From Desulfosporosinus sp. BRH_c37 (GTDB lineage: Bacteria > Bacillota > Desulfitobacteriia > Desulfitobacteriales > Desulfitobacteriaceae), in assembly GCA_001516045.1 (NCBI GenBank), contig LOEW01000003.1, positions 1 through 46,106 on the forward strand: a DNA stretch of 46,106 bases. The letters run 5' to 3'. This document shows, piece after piece, positions 39,276-46,106 of this stretch. The position numbers and the translations under genes were made by a program. Below the pieces are notes generated by a model. That model saw only the letters and a program-made list of their open reading frames with translations. It was not told the origin of the DNA and ran no database searches. The stretch's first letter is position 1, and each line of letters starts with the position of its first letter.

Positions 39276-40963
39276 GCATTAAATTCTTGCCGCCACGAAT
39301 TGCCAAAGCTTTAGATATGACATTATTTAAGAAAGTTACAATCATCGAGGCTGGGGCGGGCTACGGGAAAACTACTCTCCTATCCCAGTGGATTGAGGAA
39401 CGCAAAATACCCTGTCTTTGGTATCCCTCTGATCACTTTCCCGATCTACCCTGGACGAATGTCGATCCGACAAACCCGAACAGACTAACGAACAAGTTTG
39501 GCTCAAACCCTTTCTTGCTGGTGCTAGACAACTGGCATACAGCGTCAGGTAACAGGGATATGCCAAAGATATTTGATGACTTGGCTCTCAATTCGCCACC
39601 ATATGTCCACATAATCCTGTGTACCAGGGTCACTCCCCTTCTTCTGGGCTTAGCCCGGTTAGAGGCTGAAGACGCAATCTTCAGAATAGATGAGAGCGTC
39701 CTTACCTTTAAACCCGAGGAAATCAGTTCTTTTATAGCAAGAGCGTCCGGTGTAATTCTGTCCTTAGAGCAAATTGAATGGTTAGAACGCGAAACGGAAG
39801 GTTGGCCACTGGCACTTCATTTAGCTGGAAGGACTATCGCTAAGGCTCAACGTTGGAACCCTGAGGAGGTTAAGAAGGTCTGGTTAGAAAAAATCTTCCC
39901 CTATTTCCAGGCGGAGGTGTTAGAGGGTTTGCCCGCCGTAATACAGGAATTTCTGCTTACTCTTGCTGTACCCTCTGAAATTTCTCTTGAAATTTTCAGT
40001 CCCCTACTCGGACTTGACAAATACCTTAAAAACTTAAAATGGGTAACGCAAAACCATACATTTCTTTTTCGTATCGCAGATACTTGGCGGTATCACCCTC
40101 TGTTTCAAGCCTTTCTCCGATCGAAAATAGAGCAAAATATCCCGTTCTTCCAAGACCTATCCCTACGCATCGGCAATCTCTACCTAAACCTGAGTCGCCC
40201 AATAGATTCTATTCCTTACTTGGTCCGAGCGACTGCTTATTCTGAAGCCGGGTGGGTTCTAGAGGAGCTTATATCAGCATTGCCGAGGGAACAATGGCTA
40301 GAAACATTAGAAAGGTTATTGTCCCTTTTTCCTGGGGAAGCAGACAAACACCTGCCCAAGATGCTCTTAAGCTTCGGTGAGGGATTAGCCGAGTCCGGGC
40401 GAGGAAATGATGCGTTCTCTTGGTTGCGACGCGCCTCCCTCGGATTTGGTCAACTCGGCGATGATCTAGGAATCACCCGATCTTTGTGCGCTATGGGCAC
40501 GGTCTATGCTACCATGGGGTTAATAGAGGAAGCCGAGGCCATATACAACCAAGCCAAGCGGGAAGTACCAAGCGACGAAAAGAACCGAGCGGTTGTCCTA
40601 GACTATCTTACTCGCTACGAGCAACTGGTAACTTGCGCACGAAAAAAAAGCATCGTACCCAAGCTTCACCTACAATGCTTTGGTTCTTTCGAATTGTCCC
40701 GCGGCAAGGAGCCTTTAACCTACAGCAAATGGCGGCATAAAGCCCTGCAGGTGCTGAAGTATCTGGCCGTACAACCAGTGCACAAAGCTGCCAAAGAACA
40801 ACTCTTGGATCTCTTCTGGCCGAACGAGTCCCCAGCACGGGCCAGCAACTCCTACTACGTTACCCTGCACAGCCTTCGTCAGGGGTTAGCGGCAGGGCTA
40901 ACGGAAACGGTCAATTACCTGAAGGTGGAACGGGGAGCGGTCTCCCTTGCCCCGAGTTGTTAG
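39272..40963 (+). CDS. MalT/LuxR-like ATPase with SARP-type DNA-binding domain, 5' part of a frameshifted gene
   Basis: Signal-transduction ATPase-regulator. Residues about 24-40 hold the P-loop IIEAGAGYGKTTLLSQW; FLLVLDNWHT is a Walker B; LCTRVTPLLLGLARLEAEDA and EGWPLALHLAG are typical of MalT/LAL-type NTPases. A helical region follows, then an OmpR/SARP-type winged helix from about 465 (LHLQCFGSFELSRGKEPLTY, WRHKALQVLKYLAVQP). The frame stops at 40963 just after VSLAPSC. The missing bacterial activator domain is encoded in the -1 frame from about 40957. One extra base in the CCCC at 40950-40953 would join both into a 713-residue protein. It overlaps the phosphatase gene by 4 bp. Confidence 0.82.
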   Translation: MSIKFLPPRIAKALDMTLFKKVTIIEAGAGYGKTTLLSQWIEERKIPCLWYPSDHFPDLPWTNVDPTNPNRLTNKFGSNPFLLVLDNWHTASGNRDMPKIFDDLALNSPPYVHIILCTRVTPLLLGLARLEAEDAIFRIDESVLTFKPEEISSFIARASGVILSLEQIEWLERETEGWPLALHLAGRTIAKAQRWNPEEVKKVWLEKIFPYFQAEVLEGLPAVIQEFLLTLAVPSEISLEIFSPLLGLDKYLKNLKWVTQNHTFLFRIADTWRYHPLFQAFLRSKIEQNIPFFQDLSLRIGNLYLNLSRPIDSIPYLVRATAYSEAGWVLEELISALPREQWLETLERLLSLFPGEADKHLPKMLLSFGEGLAESGRGNDAFSWLRRASLGFGQLGDDLGITRSLCAMGTVYATMGLIEEAEAIYNQAKREVPSDEKNRAVVLDYLTRYEQLVTCARKKSIVPKLHLQCFGSFELSRGKEPLTYSKWRHKALQVLKYLAVQPVHKAAKEQLLDLFWPNESPARASNSYYVTLHSLRQGLAAGLTETVNYLKVERGAVSLAPSC

Positions 40964-41412
40964 CTAACGTGGATATAAAGGAATTTATATATAAATTCCA
41001 AGAGGGACATCGATTATGGCTGATCAGCCCCGCCCAAGCGGTTCAATGCTTCCAGTCAGCGACAGACTTGTACCATGGGGATCTTTTGGATGGAGATCTA
41101 TATGAAGAATGGCTTTTCCCGCTCCGGGACCAGCTTAAGAGTCAGTACCTAGAATCCCTTACTTATATGGCAGGATATGCCACCACCAACGGCGAGTTAG
41201 AATACGCTCTGAAGCTTTTAAATCAAGTAATTCACCGCGACCCCACCAACGAACAGGTCATCAGAGACGCAATGAGGCTGATGGGCTGTCTTGGCAGGAG
41301 ATCGGAGGCCTTGCAATCTTACCAACAACTTTGCCGTCTGTTACGGAAGGAACTGAACACGGAACCAGAACCGGAGACACTACGAATGTATAAAACTTTA
41401 TTAAACAAATAA
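40957..41412 (+). CDS. Bacterial transcriptional activator domain, 3' part of the frameshifted SARP-type regulator
   Basis: Encodes the BTAD/TPR half that normally follows a SARP winged helix. Visible are FQEGHRLWLISPAQAVQCFQ, LYHGDLLDGDLYEEWLFPLR and the TPR-like LKLLNQVIHRDPTNEQVIRD plus RRSEALQSYQQLCRLLRKEL. The listed start (TTG 40957) is only the first possible codon after the stop of the preceding frame and has no ribosome-binding site, so independent translation is doubtful. Reading back in this frame gives APELLANVDIKEF, a smooth continuation of VSLAP. It is either a sequence error, a true deletion, or a -1 frameshift site. Confidence 0.75.
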   Translation: MLANVDIKEFIYKFQEGHRLWLISPAQAVQCFQSATDLYHGDLLDGDLYEEWLFPLRDQLKSQYLESLTYMAGYATTNGELEYALKLLNQVIHRDPTNEQVIRDAMRLMGCLGRRSEALQSYQQLCRLLRKELNTEPEPETLRMYKTLLNK

Positions 41413-41444
41413 TAAGACTAATATTTTGTGCAAAGAGGTGTAAA

Positions 41445-41906
41445 ATGAACGAATCTGTTGGTCAGGAAGACAAAATCGAAATAAGAATCCCCAGCCGAAC
41501 GGGGTATGAAAAAGTTGCTATGGTAGTGGCCGAGGTGATCGCCCAAAAGATGGGGATGCCTGAAGCACGAAGAGAGGACCTCTCCACAGCGCTATCAGAG
41601 GCGATCCTAAACGCCATGGAACACGGCAATCAAATGAACGAAGAGCAGCAAGTGGTTGTCACCTTTAGCCTTGCTGCGGACAAACTATTAGTCGCCGTCA
41701 GTGACCAAGGCCAAGGTTTTCATCCTCCTGAAGGGATGCCAAATTTAGAAGACAAAATTGAGGGGAATTCTCCCGCTAGAGGGTGGGGATGGTTCCTAAT
41801 GGAGCAATTGGTAGACCAAGTGGAAGTGGTACCGTCAGCGAACGGGGGTACTAGCGTCAGGTTAGTGGTAATGTTAGAGGGAAAGGTGACACAAACAAAT
41901 GGATAA
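41445..41906 (+). CDS. RsbW-like anti-sigma factor/serine kinase (HATPase_c)
   Basis: GHKL-fold kinase expected to phosphorylate the STAS protein and to sequester a partner. The 153-residue product has the N box EDLSTALSEAILNAMEHGNQ (about 48-67), the G1 box AVSDQGQGF (about 86-94) and the G2 segment ARGWGWFLMEQLVDQVEV. ATG at 41445 has AGAGGTG upstream. It overlaps the next gene by 8 bp. No sigma factor lies in the operon, so its target may be a distant sigma factor or the SARP-type protein. Confidence 0.88.
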   Translation: MNESVGQEDKIEIRIPSRTGYEKVAMVVAEVIAQKMGMPEARREDLSTALSEAILNAMEHGNQMNEEQQVVVTFSLAADKLLVAVSDQGQGFHPPEGMPNLEDKIEGNSPARGWGWFLMEQLVDQVEVVPSANGGTSVRLVVMLEGKVTQTNG

Positions 41907-42249
41907 AGGCTTGCAACTTATATCGCGCGAAGAGGAATGGGTCAAGATAATCGAATTGTCAGGGGAGATTACCAAGTCTGACGAGGTTTCGCCGGATCAA
42001 ATACTCCCCCCGAACCAAGAGATAAAAGCAGTGGTTTTTAATTTCTCAAGAGTGGATTACATCAACAGCGCCGGAATCGCGTTGCTTATCCGCGTAGTCC
42101 GCCTGGCCAGAGAAAAGCCTGTGGCGGTCCTTGCACACGGTGTGAGTAGTCATTACCAAAAGATCTTTCAGATGGTCGGACTGACTAATTACCTTTACAT
42201 CTACCCCGACGAAGCAACCGCCTTGGCAGCGGCGGGTTTGATCCACTGA
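41899..42249 (+). CDS. STAS-domain anti-anti-sigma-type protein
   Basis: Antagonist of the kinase-like protein encoded just upstream. The 116-residue product has the STAS core IKAVVFNFSRVDYINSAGIALLIRVVR-like segment; the serine of YINSAGIALL (about residue 57) is the expected phosphorylation site, substrate of the kinase and of the SpoIIE-type phosphatase. ATG at 41899 overlaps the upstream stop by 8 bp. It is the last gene of the operon, 57 bp before the right 245-bp repeat. No clear terminator of its own is seen, apart from the repeat hairpin. Confidence 0.88.
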   Translation: MDKGLQLISREEEWVKIIELSGEITKSDEVSPDQILPPNQEIKAVVFNFSRVDYINSAGIALLIRVVRLAREKPVAVLAHGVSSHYQKIFQMVGLTNYLYIYPDEATALAAAGLIH

Positions 42250-42306
42250 TCACTTGCATGGCATCGAGGGCTGATCCTTCCAGGATTCGACAAATTGATC
42301 AATCAA

Positions 42307-42551
42307 ATGAAAATGGGTCAAGTTGGTGTATCAACCGACCTGACCCATTTTCTTTATTGATTATTGTTGTGGCGAATTGGGAAAACTTTTATGCTTTCGG
42401 TTAGCAATCCCAATCTCTTGAGCGACTTCATACTTGAATTTTTCTAATTCTGGTGTGAGTTGGACCATTGGTTTTGTTGTTTTAGCCAAAGCTTACACCT
42501 CCTTAGAGATTATTAGATATTGTACAGCAGGCCTACTTCGCTGCTGCTTTA
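42307..42551. repeat. 245-bp direct repeat, right copy
   Basis: Second copy of 34321-34565, same orientation, with a few substitutions and small indels mainly near its ends. It includes the terminator-like hairpin (42315-42346) and the SASP-like gene 42361-42489. It lies against the 3' end of the HD-GYP gene. Confidence 0.9.
42361..42489 (-). CDS. Short SASP-like protein, second copy
   Basis: Twin of the gene at 34379: TTG start at 42489 after GGAGGTGTAAGCT, 42 codons, product MAKTTKPMVQLTPELEKFKY continuing EVAQEIGIANRKHKSFPNSP then QQ. It differs at two residues (V2A, S40P). It carries the SASP first-helix motif with a GPR-type site in KYEVAQEIG and lacks the second SASP helix. Conservation of the frame and ribosome-binding site between copies supports expression. 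Confidence 0.65.
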   Translation of the reverse strand: MAKTTKPMVQLTPELEKFKYEVAQEIGIANRKHKSFPNSPQQ

Positions 42552-42554
42552 TCT

Positions 42555-45500
42555 TTATTTTTTACGCTTTAGTGTGGTTATATTATTTGATCGTTTGACC
42601 ACAATCATACCCAGCAAATTCTGCCAAGAATTGTGAATGTTGCTCCATTTCTTAACTAATACCTTTTCAACGAATATTCTTGCAATTTCAGGATCGAATT
42701 GGGTACCTGCATTCTTTCGGATTTCAGTTACTGCTTCTTCTTCACTCAAAGCCTTTCGATAGGACCTTTCACTGGTCATTGCATCGTAGCTGTCTGCAAG
42801 AGCGATAATTCTTGCCACCCTTGGAATAGCTTCCCCTTTTAAACCTTTTGGATAACCTCTACCATCCCATCGTTCATGATGCGCTAATATACAATCTGCT
42901 AATTCTAACATTTCAGAAGATGAACTAAGTATTCTATATCCGATATCAGGATGACGCTTTATTTCATTCCACTCCTGCTCTGTCAGTTTTCCCGGTTTAT
43001 TTAGAATACCTTCTTCAATTGCGATTTTTCCAATATCATGAAGGAGACCAACAACTTTGAGTTTATTAACTTTTAGTTCAGAAAAGCCTAATGCGTTACC
43101 TATATTCTGGCATATTTCGCTTACTCTCTGAGAATGCTGTTCTTCTCTAGGGTTTTTTTCATGCAGAGTATTAATGATAGTACTTATTGTATTCCCTCTC
43201 ATGCCCTCATTTTCAATAATTTTATGCTTATACATATAATCCTCAGCACTTTTTAGTATTTTTAGTATATCTTCATCAGTTTTTGATTTTGTATCCCAAC
43301 CAAATGAGATACTAACATGAATAGCGTTAACAAATACATTTGAAAATATTTTCGTTATTCGTTTAACAATTTCTTCTGCTTCCTTTGTTTTAGTTTTTGG
43401 TAGAAGTATGACAAATTCATCACCACCCCAGCGAGCAACAATATCCCCTGTTCTGCACGCGCCTCTAATTGCTGCTGCTGCTTTCTGTAAAAGCTCATCC
43501 CCTTTATCATGGCCGAAAGCATCATTTACAAATTTTAATCCATTTACATCTCCAATAATAATTGAAATAGGAAGATTCCTTTCAGTGTCTAGTCTTTTAA
43601 TTTCTTCCTCATAAAATCTTCGATTATAAACACCTGTTAAAACATCATGATAACTTAAATAATGATTTTCGTCTTCCCTATCTTTGCGGTCAGTGATATT
43701 TCTCACTATGCTGAGAAAAACTCTTTTATCTCCTAAGAAGGTTCCCTGTGAACTTACTTCAACATTAATTGGCGTTCCATTCTTTAGGTAATGGACGGTT
43801 TCAAAAATAATTCCTTCCCTATCTGCCAATTCCATTTGCTGAATGATATTTGATTCTTTATCAGGCTTCCTCAAATCGAAAATATTCTTTGACGAAAATT
43901 CTTTATATGAGTAACCATAAATTCTTATCGCAGCATCATTTACTTCGAGAATATTCCCTTTTTCATCTATAAAGAGCATAGCATCGTTAGCATTCTCTGC
44001 AAGAATCTGGTATTTTTGAAGCCTTTCATTCGCTAGCTTACTCTCAGTTATATCTTCGATCATACAAAGATGACGTGGATGCTCATTCTCCTGATCCTGA
44101 ATGTTAGAAATCGTCATTTTAGTCCAAATCACAGAACCATCTGGACTGAGATATCTTTTGTTCATCTGAAAGCCGTTGATCTTTCCTGCCAACAACAGGT
44201 CCATTTTATCCAAATTCTCTTGTACATCGTCCGGATGCGTTAAGCTCATCCAATCCATACTCGTTATTTCTTCAACTGTTCGACAAACAATCTCTGCAAA
44301 CCTCGAGTTAACGTGATAGTTATGTCCTGTCAATGAATCGCTTAAGGCTATGCCTAAGGGCGCTTGTTCAAACATTGTTCTAAACAGTTCTTCACTTGCT
44401 TTCAAGTCCTCCTCAACCTGCTTTAGCTTGGCGATGTTTATTCCTAGGCCGGCAAAATATAGTTTACCATCAATAGATACTGGGCTAGCTGTAAAGTACA
44501 TCGGTATTTTTGTACCATCTTTTCTTTGCAGATTTGCCTCAGCATACCCAAATCCTTTCTGGTTAACCATTTTAATTCCTTCTATTATAGCCATTTGGCT
44601 TTTTTCATCGCCTTTATACCAATCCAATAAATTCATGCCAGCTAGTTCTTTCGATGAATACCCTGTCATTTCTTCGTGTTTCTTGTTCCATCTCACCAAC
44701 TTACTTCTATCATCGTAGAGGTAACTCATCCCCGGAGCACTATTAAATAAAGCATCTGTAAATACTCTTTCTTTATTTAACTCATTTTCTGCCTGTATCT
44801 TCTCAATAATCTCTTCTTCTAATTTTATATTCATATCTTGTAGCTGACTTGTACGTTCTATTACCTTGTTTTCTAACTCTTTATTTAATTTCTTGATTTC
44901 TTCTTCGGCCATTTGACGTTTTGTGATTTCTTCCTCAAGCATTGCATTGATCTCTTCAAGTTGGTTAGTTCTTTGCTTTACCCCTATTTCAAGTTGGTTA
45001 TTTAACTTTTGAATCTGATCTTCATAAATTAGTTTTCTTTGTATTTCATCAGTTATATTTTTATTTTGGATTACATAATCTGAAAGCTTCTGTGCATTTA
45101 AAAAAAGGAATTTACATACATTCTCAAATTGCAGTTTAGACATGCGTTTAACCTTAATTAATCCGCTTCTATAAACATCGGGCTTTACTCCAATTATTTC
45201 CGCGTATAGTAATAGCTCTTCCATTTCAAAATCTTCATCGAGAACTTGTCCAATTAACCAGTTTGCAATATGCACACCATCAACAACAATACTTGCTCCT
45301 CCATCCAACAACCCACCACTTAAACATCGCTGGATATTGGGACCCTCTTGATTTGGACTACCTATAATTGAATCTGATATCAGACAATTTTTAAGCCCCT
45401 TTTCAGTATTTCTTATTTCGTTACATAAACTGCAAAAACCACTTGGCTTCGTTAATGGCGTGCCATCAGGTTCTGTGATGATTGATGCGACACCAGTTGC

Positions 45501-45608
45501 GGCAGAAAATAAATCCTGAAGTTTTTGAATTTCTTTTAAATCAAAAAGCTCAGAAAACTTATATTTCTTAATATTAGGATAATCGTCAGAGGTGAACGTT
45601 TCGCCCAT
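42555..45608 (-). CDS. PocR-PAS-GGDEF-HD-GYP cyclic-di-GMP signalling protein
   Basis: Sensor with a cyclic-di-GMP synthase-like and a phosphodiesterase domain. The 1017-residue product starts with a PocR-type ligand domain (about 12-190; FSELFDLKEIQKLQDLFSAA, Cys-rich FCSLCNEIRNTEKGLKNC). A coiled coil follows (about 200-290), then three PAS domains (about 285-405, 410-530, 535-655), GGDEF (about 665-815; intact active site ARWGGDEFVILLP) and HD-GYP (about 830-985; VGLLHDIGKIAIEEGILNKP, ILAHHERWDGRGYPKGLKGE). No membrane segment is seen, so it is cytoplasmic. ATG at 45608 has TTAGGTG upstream. The upstream 215 bp (45609-45823) shows no gene and no recognised riboswitch. Confidence 0.93.
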   Translation of the reverse strand: MGETFTSDDYPNIKKYKFSELFDLKEIQKLQDLFSAATGVASIITEPDGTPLTKPSGFCSLCNEIRNTEKGLKNCLISDSIIGSPNQEGPNIQRCLSGGLLDGGASIVVDGVHIANWLIGQVLDEDFEMEELLLYAEIIGVKPDVYRSGLIKVKRMSKLQFENVCKFLFLNAQKLSDYVIQNKNITDEIQRKLIYEDQIQKLNNQLEIGVKQRTNQLEEINAMLEEEITKRQMAEEEIKKLNKELENKVIERTSQLQDMNIKLEEEIIEKIQAENELNKERVFTDALFNSAPGMSYLYDDRSKLVRWNKKHEEMTGYSSKELAGMNLLDWYKGDEKSQMAIIEGIKMVNQKGFGYAEANLQRKDGTKIPMYFTASPVSIDGKLYFAGLGINIAKLKQVEEDLKASEELFRTMFEQAPLGIALSDSLTGHNYHVNSRFAEIVCRTVEEITSMDWMSLTHPDDVQENLDKMDLLLAGKINGFQMNKRYLSPDGSVIWTKMTISNIQDQENEHPRHLCMIEDITESKLANERLQKYQILAENANDAMLFIDEKGNILEVNDAAIRIYGYSYKEFSSKNIFDLRKPDKESNIIQQMELADREGIIFETVHYLKNGTPINVEVSSQGTFLGDKRVFLSIVRNITDRKDREDENHYLSYHDVLTGVYNRRFYEEEIKRLDTERNLPISIIIGDVNGLKFVNDAFGHDKGDELLQKAAAAIRGACRTGDIVARWGGDEFVILLPKTKTKEAEEIVKRITKIFSNVFVNAIHVSISFGWDTKSKTDEDILKILKSAEDYMYKHKIIENEGMRGNTISTIINTLHEKNPREEQHSQRVSEICQNIGNALGFSELKVNKLKVVGLLHDIGKIAIEEGILNKPGKLTEQEWNEIKRHPDIGYRILSSSSEMLELADCILAHHERWDGRGYPKGLKGEAIPRVARIIALADSYDAMTSERSYRKALSEEEAVTEIRKNAGTQFDPEIARIFVEKVLVKKWSNIHNSWQNLLGMIVVKRSNNITTLKRKK

Positions 45609-45823
45609 ACTGTTACACCTAACCTTTTAATCTCTTTTAAGTGGTTCCCAGACCATTGTGCTTTACGGTGGTAAGAAATTGAAAAATTCCTTTGCAAGAT
45701 ATCACGATCCATGTGTATTTATTATCGTTATTCTACAAGAACTTTCTTTGTTCCTCTAATACTAGACAATTTAATTCCAAAAAGCACTTTCTTAACGAGA
45801 AATAAATTTTATAAATACATAAA

Positions 45824-45857
45824 ACCAAGAATTAGAAATAAATTCCCGATTCTTGGT
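45824..45857 (-). terminator. Intrinsic terminator after the GH18 gene
   Basis: ACCAAGAAT (45824-45832) pairs with ATTCTTGGT (45849-45857) around a 16-nt loop. On the minus strand TTTATGTATTT follows. It lies 30 bp after the stop of the partial gene at 45888. Confidence 0.75.
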
Positions 45858-45887
45858 CTTGTAAAAGGTTCGTGACACAGACCCATC

Positions 45888-46106
45888 TTACCCCAAAATC
45901 TTAGCCTGAAAAGTATCTTCTTGAACTGGCCAGATTTGCGGAAAGGCTGTTCCAATTTCCCAGTGCGCAACACCACGCAGATTATATTCATTCACTAAAT
46001 TGAGTTTTGCCTTGGCACTCCGCGCATCCTCGAACCAAACCTCATGTCCCCGGCCTTGTTCATCCTTATATCTAAAGAATGGGGATTGGGCAAGATTATC
46101 ATATTG
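45888..46106 (-). CDS. Glycoside hydrolase family 18 spore protein, C-terminal fragment
   Basis: The 3' end of a gene that runs off the right edge of the window; 72 residues are visible. It reads QYDNLAQSPFFRYKDEQGRG, then HEVWFEDARSAKAKLNLVNE and YNLRGVAHWEIGTAFPQIWP before stopping at 45888. The EVWFEDARSAKAKLNLVNEY and GVAHWEIG patterns are typical of the C-terminal part of YaaH/CwlG-like spore cortex hydrolases. The N-terminal LysM domains and catalytic DxxDxE lie outside the window, so the exact family member is not known. Confidence 0.85.
   Translation of the reverse strand, partial: QYDNLAQSPFFRYKDEQGRGHEVWFEDARSAKAKLNLVNEYNLRGVAHWEIGTAFPQIWPVQEDTFQAKILG

Noticed and set aside
39372..39633. 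Minus-strand open frames over the ATPase gene
   Set aside because: They are frame shadows of the P-loop ATPase gene without domains or start signals.
1..46106. tRNA, rRNA or tmRNA genes
   Set aside because: No cloverleaf-like run with a conserved T-arm, no rRNA or tmRNA signature sequence was seen on either strand.

Overview
The window reads as the chromosome of an anaerobic, endospore-forming Firmicute close to Desulfosporosinus/Desulfitobacterium (Peptococcaceae). This placement is inferred from gene order and protein character. Supporting content is the rpsP-trmD-rplS and fapR-plsX-fab-acpP-rnc-smc-ftsY blocks of Gram-positives, FabK instead of FabI, a stand-alone nuoA/nuoB type complex I, and spore genes (gpr, ylbJ, short SASP-like genes, a spore-type GH18).

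Layout. 1-3428, all minus: the start of a nuo operon (nuoA, nuoB) behind a promoter with a perfect palindrome in its spacer, then rnhB, rbgA and lepB. 3429-3954: a dispersed structured repeat and the rplS terminator. 3955-13280, minus: rplS, an RNA methyltransferase, trmD, rimM, khpA, rpsP, ffh, ylxM, the methylthioadenosine/methionine salvage trio mtaD-mtnA-mtnP, and ftsY. 13281-13925: a dense cluster of palindromic repeats. 13926-26378, minus: smc, rnc, fabF, a FabK-like flavoprotein, acpP, fabG, fabD, fabK, fabH, plsX and fapR, behind a promoter whose -10 is overlapped by a FapR-like operator. 26743-28963, minus: rpmF, yceD, ackA. 29570-33667: ylbJ (+), a coiled-coil gene and rsmD (-), and gpr (+), separated by more repeat clusters. 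34321-42551: two near-identical 245-bp direct repeats, each carrying a tiny SASP-like gene, bracket an accessory block. That block holds a secreted BspA-type LRR/Ig protein (-) and a plus-strand signalling operon: membrane SpoIIE-type phosphatase, ATPase/SARP regulator with a frameshift, RsbW-like kinase and STAS protein. 42555-46106, minus: a PocR-PAS-GGDEF-HD-GYP protein and the 3' end of a GH18 spore hydrolase gene.

How the genes work together. The first 28 kb is core biology: translation, SRP targeting (ffh, ylxM, ftsY, lepB), chromosome organisation, and a full type II fatty-acid pathway under FapR. The 34-42 kb block looks acquired and regulatory; its phosphatase/kinase/STAS genes form a partner-switching module joined to an unusual SARP-type output protein.

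Most unusual signals: (1) a family of dispersed intergenic elements with hairpins whose stems show compensatory base changes between copies (3.6, 29.1, 31.1 and 34.0 kb); (2) a second ~190-bp element present at 13.7 and 34.2 kb whose 10-bp hairpin has two compensated base pairs; (3) mtnP evidently starting at CTG; (4) the partner-switch/SARP operon bracketed by duplicated mini-SASP genes; (5) well-formed operators at the nuo and fapR promoters. Genes shorter than 60 codons (rpmF, both SASP-like genes, a 31-codon leader ORF) were found by reading the DNA directly.
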